Origin: Paucidesulfovibrio gracilis DSM 16080
GTDB lineage: Bacteria; Desulfobacterota; Desulfovibrionia; Desulfovibrionales; Desulfovibrionaceae
Length of the DNA stretch: 64,000 nt
Direction of reading: 5' to 3'
Assembly: GCF_900167125.1 (NCBI RefSeq)
Contig: NZ_FUYC01000011.1
Coordinates: 16,236-80,235 of the forward strand
The notes below the pieces were generated by a model. That model made no database searches. It was not told where the DNA came from and saw only the letters and a list, made by a program, of their open reading frames with translations. Each line of letters starts with the position of its first letter. The stretch's first letter is position 1. Made by a program: the position numbers and the translations under genes. Shown here piece by piece: positions 17,589 through 29,339 of the stretch.

Positions 17589-19374
17589 CCCCCAGGACAA
17601 GGAACCACCCCGTCACGGGCAATTGCTGCTGCAACTGCTTGTCCTGCTGCTGTTCGGCCTGTTCACGCTCCGGTTCTGGTACCTTCAGGTGCATGAGGGC
17701 CGGGAGTTTGCCCGCAAGGCGCGGGCCAACCAGCTCCGCCAGGAACACGTCTACGCTCCGCGCGGACTCATCCGGGCGCGAGACGGGGAGCTGCTGGCCA
17801 CCAACGAACCCGCCTATGCCCTGGGCATCGTGCGCGAGGAATGCCAGGACGTGGAAGCCACTCTGGACATGGTCAGCCGCTGGCTGGACCTGGACCGGAA
17901 AAAGGTGGAGCGCGTCTACCTCCGCGGCCGGGGCAAGGTCAAACCATTCGAGCCGCTGATCATCAGCCAGGATTTGAGCTTTGAACAAGTGGCCGCTGTG
18001 GAGGCCAACAAACTCCGCTGGCCCGGGCTGGAAATCCTGGTCCGCTCCCGCCGCAACTATGCCTTTGGGGAACTGTTTTGCCATGTGCTCGGCTACGTGG
18101 CCGAGGCCAATGAAAACGAATTGGAAGCCGATCCCGGGCTTTCCCTGGGCGACCACGTGGGCAAGCTCGGGCTGGAACAGGTCTTGGAACCGCAGTTGCG
18201 CGGGGTCAAGGGCGTACGCGAATTCGAAGTGGACGTGACCGGCCGCCGCATGGCCGAGGTGAACACCCAGCCCCCCGAGGCCGGGCAGGATGTGACCCTG
18301 TCCATCGACCTGGGTCTGCAGCAGCTCGTGCACGACGCCATGCAAGGCAAGGAAGGCGTGGTGGTGGTCATGGATTCCGACACCGGCCAGATCATGGCCC
18401 TGGTCAGTGCGCCCACTTTTGACGCGAACCATTTTACCGGCGGCATCAGTACCAAGGAATGGCGCGCCCTTTCCGATGACCCCATGCACCCCCTGCTCAA
18501 CCGGGTCACACAGTCCGCCTACCCGCCGGGTTCGGTGTTCAAGCTGGTCATGGCCGGATGCGGCCTGCACGAAAACATGCTCAATCCCTCGGAAACGGTC
18601 TTTTGTCCCGGGTATCTGAAACTCGGCAGCCACACCTTTCGCTGCTGGCGACGCGGCGGACACGGCAACGTGAACCTGCGCCGCGCCCTGGTGGAGTCCT
18701 GCGACGTCTATTTTTACCGCCTGGGCATGAAGCTGGGCGTGGACCGCATCAGCAAATTCTCGTTTGCCGCGGGGTTTGGCAAGCCCACGGGCATTGACCT
18801 GCCCCATGAAAAGGGCGGCAACATCCCCACCCGGGAATGGAAGGAAAAAACCTTTGGCGAACGCTGGCAAAAAGGCGAGGATTTAAACTTTTCCATCGGC
18901 CAGGGCTATACGCTGGTCACCCCGCTTCAGGTGGCGCGCTACATTTCCGCCCTGATCAACGGCGGCAAGCTGCTCAAACCGCAACTGCTGGCCGACGCAC
19001 CACCCGAGGTGCAAAGCGATGTCCCCCTGGACGAATATCAACGCATGCTGATCAAAAGCGCCATGGTGCATACCGTGGTGGACCCCTCCGGCACCTGCTG
19101 GCGCGCCCGCACGCCCGGCGTGACCGTGGGAGCCAAAACCGGCACGGCGCAGGTCACCCGGCTCACGGACGAACTCAAGGCCATGAAGGATCATGAAATC
19201 CCCTACCGGCTGCGCGACCACGCCTGGATGGCCGGATTCGGCGAACGGGACGGGCGGCGCTACGCCGTGGTGGTCATGGTGGAGCATGGCCTGCACGGAT
19301 CCTCGGGTGCCGGTCCGGTGGTCAAGGCCTGTCTGGATTACCTGTTTCCCCGCGCCAAGCGCGGACATCGGTAG
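17572..19374 (+). CDS. mrdA: Penicillin-binding protein 2 (elongasome transpeptidase)
   Basis: 600-aa class B penicillin-binding protein. One N-terminal membrane helix (about residues 20-37), the dimerisation/pedestal region (about 50-230), then the transpeptidase domain with the active-site SVFK in YPPGSVFKLV, SCD in ESCDVYFY and KTGT in GAKTGTAQV. It crosslinks peptidoglycan during lateral wall growth together with RodA, encoded next. The start overlaps mreD and is within normal length for the family. Confidence 0.96.
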   Translation: MSGLLSPQDKEPPRHGQLLLQLLVLLLFGLFTLRFWYLQVHEGREFARKARANQLRQEHVYAPRGLIRARDGELLATNEPAYALGIVREECQDVEATLDMVSRWLDLDRKKVERVYLRGRGKVKPFEPLIISQDLSFEQVAAVEANKLRWPGLEILVRSRRNYAFGELFCHVLGYVAEANENELEADPGLSLGDHVGKLGLEQVLEPQLRGVKGVREFEVDVTGRRMAEVNTQPPEAGQDVTLSIDLGLQQLVHDAMQGKEGVVVVMDSDTGQIMALVSAPTFDANHFTGGISTKEWRALSDDPMHPLLNRVTQSAYPPGSVFKLVMAGCGLHENMLNPSETVFCPGYLKLGSHTFRCWRRGGHGNVNLRRALVESCDVYFYRLGMKLGVDRISKFSFAAGFGKPTGIDLPHEKGGNIPTREWKEKTFGERWQKGEDLNFSIGQGYTLVTPLQVARYISALINGGKLLKPQLLADAPPEVQSDVPLDEYQRMLIKSAMVHTVVDPSGTCWRARTPGVTVGAKTGTAQVTRLTDELKAMKDHEIPYRLRDHAWMAGFGERDGRRYAVVVMVEHGLHGSSGAGPVVKACLDYLFPRAKRGHR

Positions 19375-19380
19375 GGTGCC

Positions 19381-20487
19381 ATGGAACGCAAGATGCTGCT
19401 CTCCATCAATTGGCCCCTTGTGGGCATCACGGCCGTACTCTTCTTCCTCGGCGTGCTGAACCTGTACTCGGCCAGCGGATTCCGCATGGAAGAGGGGCTG
19501 AACGTAGATCCCTATTTTCAAAAACAACTCATCTGGGGACTCATGGGTCTGCCCTGCATGGCCGTGTTCATGCTCGTGGACTACCGGCATCTCAAAACCG
19601 CGGCCTGGCCTCTATTTTGGGTCACGGTGATCCTGCTGGTGTCGGTGTTCTTCGTGGGCAAGACCATCTATGGGGCGCGCCGCTGGCTGGACCTGGGGTT
19701 CATGCACTTCCAACCCAGCGAACTGGCCAAGATCAGCGTGTTGGTCCTGGGGGCGCGTCTGCTCTCCCGGGATACGGGCAAATTGGATTTTCTGCCGCTG
19801 TTTCTGGTGCTGGGCATCTGTTCGCTGCCGGCCCTGCTCGTGGCCATGCAGCCGGACCTGGGTTCGGGCCTTTCCGTGCTGCTCATTCTCGGCGGCATGA
19901 TTCTCTACCGCGGCCTTACCTCCCGGGTATTGCGCACGGCCGTGGTCGCCGTGCCTGCGCTGCTCCCCCTGGGCTGGTTTGCCCTGCATGACTATCAAAA
20001 ACGGCGCATCATTTCCTTTCTGAACCCGGAGAGCGATCCCAAGGGCGCGGGCTACCACAAGCTCCAGTCGGAAATCGCCGTAGGCTCGGGCGAAATATGG
20101 GGCAAGGGCTTTTTGGGCGGCACCCAGAGCCATTACCGATTCCTGCCCGAAAAACACACGGACTTCGCTCTGGCCGTGTTTGCGGAAGAATGGGGGTTCG
20201 TTGGCAGCATGGCCCTGCTGACCCTGTTCTGCGCCTTCTTGTACCAAATTGCACAAGTGGCCCGTGAGGCCAAAGATCTTTTCGGCAGTTATCTTGCGGC
20301 AGGAGTGTTCTTCTATTTTTTCTGGCAAATCCTTATAAATATGGGTATGGTTCTTGGCGTCCTGCCGGTGGTGGGCATCCCCCTGCCATTCTTGAGTTAT
20401 GGCGGCAGCGCTACCCTGGTGAACTTCAGTCTGGTGGGGCTTGTGCTCAATGTTTCCATGCGCAAGTTTTTGTTCAAACAGGTCTGA
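19381..20487 (+). CDS. rodA: Peptidoglycan glycosyltransferase RodA
   Basis: 368-aa SEDS-family polytopic protein that polymerises lipid II during elongation. Around ten membrane segments; family signatures are GARRWLDLGFMHFQPSELAK, MQPDLGSGLSVLLI, the extracellular loop SEIAVGSGEIWGKGFLGGTQ, HTDFALAVFAEEWG and the terminal GIPLPFLSYGGSATL. It follows mrdA by 6 nt; the pair forms the core elongasome synthase. Confidence 0.96.
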   Translation: MERKMLLSINWPLVGITAVLFFLGVLNLYSASGFRMEEGLNVDPYFQKQLIWGLMGLPCMAVFMLVDYRHLKTAAWPLFWVTVILLVSVFFVGKTIYGARRWLDLGFMHFQPSELAKISVLVLGARLLSRDTGKLDFLPLFLVLGICSLPALLVAMQPDLGSGLSVLLILGGMILYRGLTSRVLRTAVVAVPALLPLGWFALHDYQKRRIISFLNPESDPKGAGYHKLQSEIAVGSGEIWGKGFLGGTQSHYRFLPEKHTDFALAVFAEEWGFVGSMALLTLFCAFLYQIAQVAREAKDLFGSYLAAGVFFYFFWQILINMGMVLGVLPVVGIPLPFLSYGGSATLVNFSLVGLVLNVSMRKFLFKQV

Positions 20488-20517
20488 CGCGACCGGTGGA
20501 CGAGAGGAGGAAAAGCA

Positions 20518-20874
20518 ATGGCAAAGGACGAAATCAACGCCTTTCTTGGTGCGGGTACCAACTATCACGGAAAACTGAACTTTCAAGGCTCTGTACGCAT
20601 CGACGGCAGCTTCACCGGCGAGGTGGACTCCGACGGCACCCTGGTCATCGGCAAGGACGCGGTGGTGGAAGGCACCATCCGGGTCGGCCAGCTGGTGCTT
20701 TCCGGGCGGCTCACAGGGGAAGTGGAGGCGCGCCAGAAGGTCGCCTTGAAGAAAAGTGCCGATATGAAAGGAGATATCCGCACGCCGGTGCTGATCATGG
20801 ACGAAGGCGCTGTGCTGGAAGGCAAGCTGACCATGGGCTCGCAGGACGCCCTGCCCTCCGGCTCGGAGAGCTGA
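20518..20874 (+). CDS. bacA: Bactofilin (polymer-forming cytoskeletal protein)
   Basis: 118-aa bactofilin. The central region is a right-handed beta-helix made of short glycine-rich repeats with hydrophobic ladder residues (GSVRIDGSFTGEV, GTLVIGKDAVVEGTI, GQLVLSGRLTGEV), flanked by short disordered tails. Bactofilins polymerise without nucleotide and often recruit wall enzymes; the position at the end of the mre/mrd operon fits a morphogenetic role. Strong site GAGAGGAGG 10 nt upstream. Confidence 0.93.
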   Translation: MAKDEINAFLGAGTNYHGKLNFQGSVRIDGSFTGEVDSDGTLVIGKDAVVEGTIRVGQLVLSGRLTGEVEARQKVALKKSADMKGDIRTPVLIMDEGAVLEGKLTMGSQDALPSGSES

Positions 20875-20892
20875 CCCTCCCTGTTCCCTCCC

Positions 20893-20962
20893 AATAATTA
20901 AATCAATTATTTTCGGCTATTTGAGCCGTTCGACACCAAAGGCTTAACACAAAAAGCCTTTG
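20893..20962. other. AT-rich hairpins between bactofilin and the atp operon
   Basis: Three small inverted repeats lie in a row: AATAATT/AATTATT (20893-20911), CGGCT/AGCCG (20914-20928) and a 9-bp perfect stem CAAAGGCTT/AAGCCTTTG (20937-20962). The last runs into the -35 box of the atp promoter, so it could end rod-operon transcription or modulate atp transcription. Confidence 0.4.
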
Positions 20963-20988
20963 ACAGGACTGGTAAAGTGAGATAAAGC
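20960..20988 (+). promoter_or_regulatory. Likely promoter of the atp operon
   Basis: A perfect -35 TTGACA lies at 20960-20965. The -10 is imperfect: GATAAA (20981-20986, 15-nt spacer) or TAAAGC (20983-20988, 17-nt spacer). The distance to the atpF' ATG is about 50 nt, leaving a short leader with a GGGGGAG site. Confidence 0.5.
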
Positions 20989-21035
20989 GCAAGCACTTTG
21001 ACCCAAATTTCACAACCTCAGTCGGGGGAGAGCGT

Positions 21036-21458
21036 ATGGTTATACCGGATAATTCAATCTACATCCAATTCATCAACTTCCTGTTGCTCGTGGTGCTGCT
21101 GAACTGGGCGCTGATCAAGCCCATCCGCGGTATCATCCAAAAACGCAAGGAACTGATGGCCGAGCAGATGGGAGGTATCGAGCAGTTCACGTCCGATGCC
21201 GACACCAAGCTCAAGGACTACGAGGCCGCCCTGGATGCCGCCCGAAAGGAAGGCGTCGAGGTTCGTACCCGGCTCAAGGAGGAAGGCACTTCCAAAGAGC
21301 AGGAACTCATGTCCGCCGCCGGCCAGCAGGCCGCCACTACGCTGCGCGAGGCCGAGGCTCAGATCGAGTCCGAGGTCAAGAGCGCCATGGATGCGTTGAA
21401 AAAGGATGTGGACGGCTACGCGCAGAAGGCCACGAACAAGATTCTTGGCCAAGCATAA
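21036..21458 (+). CDS. ATP synthase F0 subunit b' (first b-type subunit)
   Basis: 140-aa b-type peripheral stalk subunit: one N-terminal membrane helix (INFLLLVVLLNWALIKPI) followed by a long charged helix with coiled-coil character. It links F0 to F1 as one strand of the stator. A second b-type gene follows, so the stalk is probably a b/b' heterodimer, as in phototrophs and many deltaproteobacteria. No F0 a or c gene precedes it, so the operon is split. Confidence 0.88.
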   Translation: MVIPDNSIYIQFINFLLLVVLLNWALIKPIRGIIQKRKELMAEQMGGIEQFTSDADTKLKDYEAALDAARKEGVEVRTRLKEEGTSKEQELMSAAGQQAATTLREAEAQIESEVKSAMDALKKDVDGYAQKATNKILGQA

Positions 21459-21482
21459 CTGATCGGTAAGGAGGGGTTCGTT

Positions 21483-22097
21483 TTGAAATTGAGACGGTTC
21501 GCACTCTGGGCGCTGGTCGCCGCGATGGTGCTGGGTCTGGCAGGCATCGCCTTTGCCACGGGCCACGGCGCTGAAGCGGCCGAGGCCGCGCACGAGGGAG
21601 GTCATGCGGAAGCTCACGGTGTCCCCTGGGGCAACTTCGCCCTTCGTGTCGTCAACCTGGTGATCTTTTTGGGAATCATCTGGTGGGCGGCCGGTGACAA
21701 GCTGAAGGCGCTCTTCGGCGGACGGCGGAAGGACATCCGTGCGGAACTCGACGACCTCGAGACCCGCAAAGCCCAGGCCGAGGAACAGCTTCGGAACGTT
21801 GAACGCGGCATTGCCAACCTGAACCAGGAAAAGCAAAAAATTCTTGATGACGCCCAGAAGCAGGGTGAGGCCATGAAGGTCGCCATCATTGAGAAGGCCG
21901 AACGCGACGCCGAGGCCATGAAAGAACAAGCCAAACGCACGGCCGAGAACGAAGCCAAGGCCGCCATGGACACCATGCGCGCTGAAATGGCCGACCTCGT
22001 GGCGGACGCGGCTGCAAAAATGGTCAAGGAAAAGCTTTCCGAAAACGACCATGAACGGCTTGTGGACGAATACTTAACAAAGGTGGTGCTCAATTGA
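21483..22097 (+). CDS. atpF: ATP synthase F0 subunit b
   Basis: 204-aa b subunit that is longer than usual because of an N-terminal extension: a signal-peptide-like segment ending AFATG, then a His/Glu/Ala-rich linker (about residues 22-45), before the usual membrane helix (NFALRVVNLVIFLGIIWWAA) and the long stalk helix. The start is TTG, 8 nt after AAGGAGG. Whether the first segment is cleaved or kept as a second membrane anchor is unknown. The 3' end overlaps atpH by 4 nt. Confidence 0.9.
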   Translation: MKLRRFALWALVAAMVLGLAGIAFATGHGAEAAEAAHEGGHAEAHGVPWGNFALRVVNLVIFLGIIWWAAGDKLKALFGGRRKDIRAELDDLETRKAQAEEQLRNVERGIANLNQEKQKILDDAQKQGEAMKVAIIEKAERDAEAMKEQAKRTAENEAKAAMDTMRAEMADLVADAAAKMVKEKLSENDHERLVDEYLTKVVLN

Positions 22098-22645
22098 CCG
22101 GGAACGTTGTAGCTCGCAGATACGCCAAAGCTCTCTTTGCCGTGGGCAGCAAAGCCGGTGAAAAAGAGCTGGACGCGTTCGGCAAGGAGTTGGCCGCGCT
22201 CGCCGGTGTTCTCGACGCTTCGCCCCAGGCGTTCGCGTTCTTCAAGAACCCCGCCTTCAGCGCCGAAGAAAAAAAGCAAGTGCTGAAAAAGATCGCGGAA
22301 AAGGTGTCTGTCGGTCCGATGATGCAGAACTTCTGCGAACTCCTGGCCGATAAGGACCGGGTGGACGTGCTGCCTTTCATTGCCGCCGATTACCAGAAAA
22401 TGCTCGATCAGGCCCAAGGCGTCGTTTCCGGCTCCCTGGTCACTGCCTTCGAGCTTTCGGACGTGCGCCGCAAGGAGCTGACCGAAAAACTGGAAAAGCA
22501 GACCGGAAAGAAACTCGATCTGGATTTCGCCGCCGATCAGCAAATTCTCGGTGGCGTCGTGCTCAAAGTTGGCGACAAAGTGCTGGACGCGAGCCTCCGC
22601 GCTCAGCTCGACATTTTGAAAGAACAGATCAAAAGGGGTGAGTAG
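22094..22645 (+). CDS. atpH: ATP synthase F1 subunit delta
   Basis: 183-aa OSCP/delta subunit that joins the peripheral stalk to the top of the alpha3beta3 head. N-terminal [18 protein letters not shown] and C-terminal [32 protein letters not shown] are family signatures. The start is a TTG inside the TTGA overlap with atpF, a second TTG start in a row, which may keep the stalk subunits at lower level than alpha and beta. Confidence 0.93.
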   Translation: MTGNVVARRYAKALFAVGSKAGEKELDAFGKELAALAGVLDASPQAFAFFKNPAFSAEEKKQVLKKIAEKVSVGPMMQNFCELLADKDRVDVLPFIAADYQKMLDQAQGVVSGSLVTAFELSDVRRKELTEKLEKQTGKKLDLDFAADQQILGGVVLKVGDKVLDASLRAQLDILKEQIKRGE

Positions 22646-22649
22646 GGCC

Positions 22650-24158
<1,509 letters not shown>

Positions 24159-24173
24159 CCCTGGGGGGTGACT

Positions 24174-26470
<2,297 letters not shown>

Positions 26471-26481
26471 AAGAGGTGGTC

Positions 26482-26904
26482 ATGGCGAATACCCTGCTTC
26501 TCGAAATCGTCACGCCCGACAGGAAAGTGCTGTCAGAGGACGTGGAATACGTGGGCGCTCCCGGTGCCCTCGGCGAGTTCGGCGTACTGCCGAACCATAT
26601 TCCCTTCCTCTCCGCTCTGGGCATCGGCAACCTGCATTTTAAAAACGGCGGCAAGTCCTATTACGTCTTTGTCGCCGGCGGGTTCGCCGAAGTGAGTGGA
26701 AATAAGATGACAGTACTGGCCGAAGTCGCGGAAAAGGCGTCCGAGATCGACATCGATCGCGCTCGCAAGGCCCGTGAACGCGCTGAACAGCGTACGGCCA
26801 AAGTCAAAGAAAACGTGGACTGGGCACGCAACCAAGCGGCCCTGCGCCGGGCCATCGCCCGCATGAGCTGCCGTGAAAGCGGCTCTCAGGCAGGCACCTG
26901 CTAG
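26482..26904 (+). CDS. atpC: ATP synthase F1 subunit epsilon
   Basis: 140-aa epsilon subunit: N-terminal beta-sandwich ([36 protein letters not shown]) and a C-terminal helical hairpin (about residues 90-130) that can brake rotation. The final ten residues are Ser/Cys-rich and less conserved. It is the last gene of the operon, 25 nt before a strong terminator. The start is the second in-frame ATG, after AAGAGGTGG. Confidence 0.94.
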   Translation: MANTLLLEIVTPDRKVLSEDVEYVGAPGALGEFGVLPNHIPFLSALGIGNLHFKNGGKSYYVFVAGGFAEVSGNKMTVLAEVAEKASEIDIDRARKARERAEQRTAKVKENVDWARNQAALRRAIARMSCRESGSQAGTC

Positions 26905-26929
26905 GCACAACCACGATATCACGTCAGCA

Positions 26930-26965
26930 ACGGGCGGATCGGGAAACCGGTCCGCCCGTTTATTT
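26930..26965 (+). terminator. Intrinsic terminator of the atp operon
   Basis: A 13-bp stem with one G-U pair (26930-26942 and 26947-26959) closes on a GAAA tetraloop and is followed by TTATTT. It lies 25 nt after atpC and separates the ATP synthase operon from glmU. Confidence 0.88.
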
Positions 26966-27060
26966 GTGCGGTAATGAATCAAATCGGTTGGGGACTTGCC
27001 ATGCAGGGCCGGAAAAGCTACTCCCTTTCAGGAAGATAGACATACAAAGGAGCGCAAACC

Positions 27061-28446
27061 GTGTACGATACCCATACAGCGGCCCTGGTTCTTGCCGCGG
27101 GAAAAGGCACCCGCATGCATTCCCCGCGCCCCAAGGTTCTCCAGGAAATCCTCGGCGAACCCATGCTCCACTACGTATATCAGGCACTGACACCTCTTTT
27201 CGGTGACCATGTGCGTACCGTTGTTGGCCACGGCCGCGACGAAGTGGCCCAGCGGTTCCCCGCCTTTGCCGACGGGTTCATTGTCCAGGCCGATCAGCTC
27301 GGTACCGGCCATGCCCTGATGGAATCCTTTGAAGAACTGGAACGCATGGGCTGCGAAAACGTATTCGTGGCCAACGGCGACACCCCGCTCATGGGCAGCG
27401 CTCCCCTGGAAGGTTTTTTGGAAGCCACCACCCGTGACATGCAGGCGGACGTGGCCTTCATGACCATCACCCTGAAAAATCCCGGCTCCTTCGGCCGCGT
27501 GATCCGCACCAAGGAAGGCCAGGTGCGGGCCATTGTGGAAGCCAAGGATTACGACATCGCGGAGCACGGTCCCATGACCGGCGAGGTCAATGCAGGCCTG
27601 TACCTGTTGCGACTGGCCGCGATCAAAGACCTGCTCGGCGAGCTGACCAAGGAAAATAAAAGCGGCGAATACTACATCACCGATCTGGTGGGCCTTGGCG
27701 TCAAGCGAGGACGCGTGGTCATCGGCTACAACTGCGGGAGCGATCCCAACCTCATGGGCGTCAACTCGCCCAAGGAGCTGGTCCAGGCGGAATTTTCCCT
27801 GCGCAAACGCATTGTTTCGGACTGGCTGGACAACGGCGTGATCATCCACGCTCCGGAAAGCGCGGTCATCGGCCCGCGGGTGACCCTGGACCCCGGTGCG
27901 GAGCTGCACGGTCCTCTGGAATTGTACGGGTCCACCCATGTGGCCCAGGGCGCCACAGTGCAGTCCAATACCCGGCTGGAAGACAGCCATGTGGAAGCTG
28001 GTGCCCTGATACGCGCCTTTTCCCACTTGGAGCAGGCCCGTGTCGGCCGGGATTGCATCGTTGGCCCGTACGCCCGGCTCCGGCCCCAGGCAGAGTTGCT
28101 GCCGGGCGCCAAAGTGGGCAATTTCTGCGAGGTGAAAAAAGCCACCATCGGCTCCGGTGCCAAGGTCAACCACCTCACCTACGTGGGCGATGCGGACATC
28201 GGCTCCGGGGTGAACGTGGGGGCGGGTACCATCACCTGCAACTACGACGGAACAAACAAACACCGAACCGTGATCAAAGACAATGCCTTCATCGGCTCCA
28301 ACACCGCTCTGGTGGCTCCGGTCACCGTTGGAGAAGGGTCGCTGGTGGCCGCAGGTTCGGTCATTACGAAGAATATCCCGGACGGCAATCTGGGCGTGGC
28401 TCGAGGCAAACAGACCAATATCGCGCGTCGCCATACGCGCTCTTGA
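27061..28446 (+). CDS. glmU: Bifunctional GlmU: GlcNAc-1-P uridyltransferase / GlcN-1-P acetyltransferase
   Basis: 461-aa cytoplasmic enzyme that makes UDP-GlcNAc for peptidoglycan and lipopolysaccharide. The N-terminal pyrophosphorylase domain starts LVLAAGKGTRMHSPRPKVLQ; the C-terminal left-handed beta-helix (about residues 250-455) carries the acetyl-CoA site, with the hallmark NFCEVKKATIG and CNYDGTNKHRTVI segments. It begins with GTG, 8 nt after AAAGGAG. It is followed by division genes, consistent with a cell-envelope neighbourhood. Confidence 0.96.
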   Translation: MYDTHTAALVLAAGKGTRMHSPRPKVLQEILGEPMLHYVYQALTPLFGDHVRTVVGHGRDEVAQRFPAFADGFIVQADQLGTGHALMESFEELERMGCENVFVANGDTPLMGSAPLEGFLEATTRDMQADVAFMTITLKNPGSFGRVIRTKEGQVRAIVEAKDYDIAEHGPMTGEVNAGLYLLRLAAIKDLLGELTKENKSGEYYITDLVGLGVKRGRVVIGYNCGSDPNLMGVNSPKELVQAEFSLRKRIVSDWLDNGVIIHAPESAVIGPRVTLDPGAELHGPLELYGSTHVAQGATVQSNTRLEDSHVEAGALIRAFSHLEQARVGRDCIVGPYARLRPQAELLPGAKVGNFCEVKKATIGSGAKVNHLTYVGDADIGSGVNVGAGTITCNYDGTNKHRTVIKDNAFIGSNTALVAPVTVGEGSLVAAGSVITKNIPDGNLGVARGKQTNIARRHTRS

Positions 28447-28477
28447 TTTTCGACAAAGAACGGGATAGTACGGAACC

Positions 28478-28654
28478 ATGGAAATCATTGCTCGGCTGGA
28501 ATCAAAGTTTGACGAGATGCTAAACAAAATAAAGACGTTGGAGGAAGAAAACCAACGCCTTACGGCACTGGTCGAGCAGGAAACCGACAACAGGCGGCAG
28601 GTGCAATCGCGCATCGAACGCCTCCTGGAGCGGATCGAGGAACAGTCCGGATAA
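28478..28654 (+). CDS. Small coiled-coil protein, ZapB-like
   Basis: 58-aa protein that is almost entirely one heptad-patterned helix rich in Glu, Arg, Leu and Gln (MEIIARLESKFDEML, then KTLEEENQRLTALVEQE). The size and pattern match ZapB-like division proteins that bind ZapA, and the next gene is zapA. It was read directly from the sequence as an ATG frame ending TAA. An exact ZapB orthologue cannot be claimed, because short coiled coils all look alike. It probably acts at the Z-ring. Confidence 0.72.
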   Translation: MEIIARLESKFDEMLNKIKTLEEENQRLTALVEQETDNRRQVQSRIERLLERIEEQSG

Positions 28655-28666
28655 GGGGACCGTGCC

Positions 28667-28915
28667 ATGCCGCGCTATTCCCTTTCCCTGTGTGGGCTGG
28701 AAGTCACGTTCCGGACCGACGCTGAAGCGGACCGCATCGAAGCCGCCAAGGCCCTGCTTGAAGAGCGAGTGAACAGCTTGAGCAAGAGCGGTGGCAGCAT
28801 CAGCAAAGATAAGCTGCTCGCGTGCGTGGCCCTCGGCCTGGCCGACGACTTTTTGGAGTCCGAAGCCGCCCGAAGGCAGATGGAAGATCGAATCGGCGAG
28901 CTCTTGGAGAGATAA
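28667..28915 (+). CDS. zapA: Cell division protein ZapA
   Basis: 82-aa protein with a ZapA globular head (YSLSLCGLEVTFRTDAEADRIEAAKALLEE) and a short C-terminal coiled coil (EAARRQMEDRIGELLER). ZapA bundles FtsZ filaments. It starts 12 nt after the ZapB-like gene. The gene is directly followed by 6S RNA, an arrangement shared with enterobacteria (zapA-ssrS). Confidence 0.85.
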   Translation: MPRYSLSLCGLEVTFRTDAEADRIEAAKALLEERVNSLSKSGGSISKDKLLACVALGLADDFLESEAARRQMEDRIGELLER

Positions 28916-28945
28916 TCCGGACAAATAGTCCGGTTCAAAAGGCAA

Positions 28946-29126
28946 ATACCCTGGGGAGTTGGTGATTGTCCGATGGTTTTTGAGCCAATACACTCAAAAC
29001 GGGATCCAAGCCCGAGCCAACCTGTGTGCATGCCCGGCTATGTCGGGAAGCCTGATGGTGGCCGGCGGAGCCCACCTGGTCAAACCAGGTTCAAAACTGA
29101 CGGCAACACGGCCTCCCGGGGTTCCG
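28946..29126 (+). ncRNA. ssrS: 6S RNA
   Basis: A stretch of about 180 nt with the 6S RNA layout. The 5' end (ACCCTGGGGAG around 28948-28958) pairs with the 3' end (CTCCCGGGGTT around 29113-29123) to form the closing stem with one bulge. The 3' half resembles the E. coli sequence (GTCGGGAAGCCT, CAGGTTCAAAACTGACGGCAACA against CCGAGAAGCCTTAAAACTGCGACGACA). 6S RNA mimics an open promoter and sequesters sigma-70 RNA polymerase in stationary phase. Position just after zapA supports the call. Ends are good to about 5 nt. Confidence 0.85.
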
Positions 29127-29144
29127 CTTTGTTCTGACGATAAC

Positions 29145-29177
29145 GGCGGGCCACCTGTAAAAAGGTGAGCGCCCGCC
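29145..29177 (+). other. Strong hairpin after 6S RNA
   Basis: Outer arms GGCGGGC/GCCCGCC (29145-29151 and 29171-29177) and inner arms CACCT/AGGTG (29152-29156 and 29163-29167) form a nearly continuous stem about 20 nt past the 6S 3' end. No T tract follows, so it may be a 3' processing barrier or part of the rny leader, not a classical terminator. Confidence 0.45.
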
Positions 29178-29272
29178 CGAATCGGCATTGCCGAACACTC
29201 TCCAAATCCCGCCATGCGGCTCTTTGGCCGTACCCTTCCTCACGCGCCCACCGAATGCGAGTGACAACCGCC

Positions 29273-29318
29273 CGTGCGTCCCACGCACGAGGTGAAATAT
29301 CAGGTGTGGACCTGTCAA
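29273..29318 (+). other. Two hairpins in the rny leader
   Basis: CGTGCGT/ACGCACG (29273-29279 and 29283-29289, 3-nt loop) and CAGGT/ACCTG (about 29303-29316) lie 25-65 nt before the rny ribosome site AAGGAG. In other bacteria RNase mRNA leaders can be self-cleaved for feedback control; that role here is only a possibility. Confidence 0.3.
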
Positions 29319-29339
29319 CATATCACCAAGGAGTGCGCC

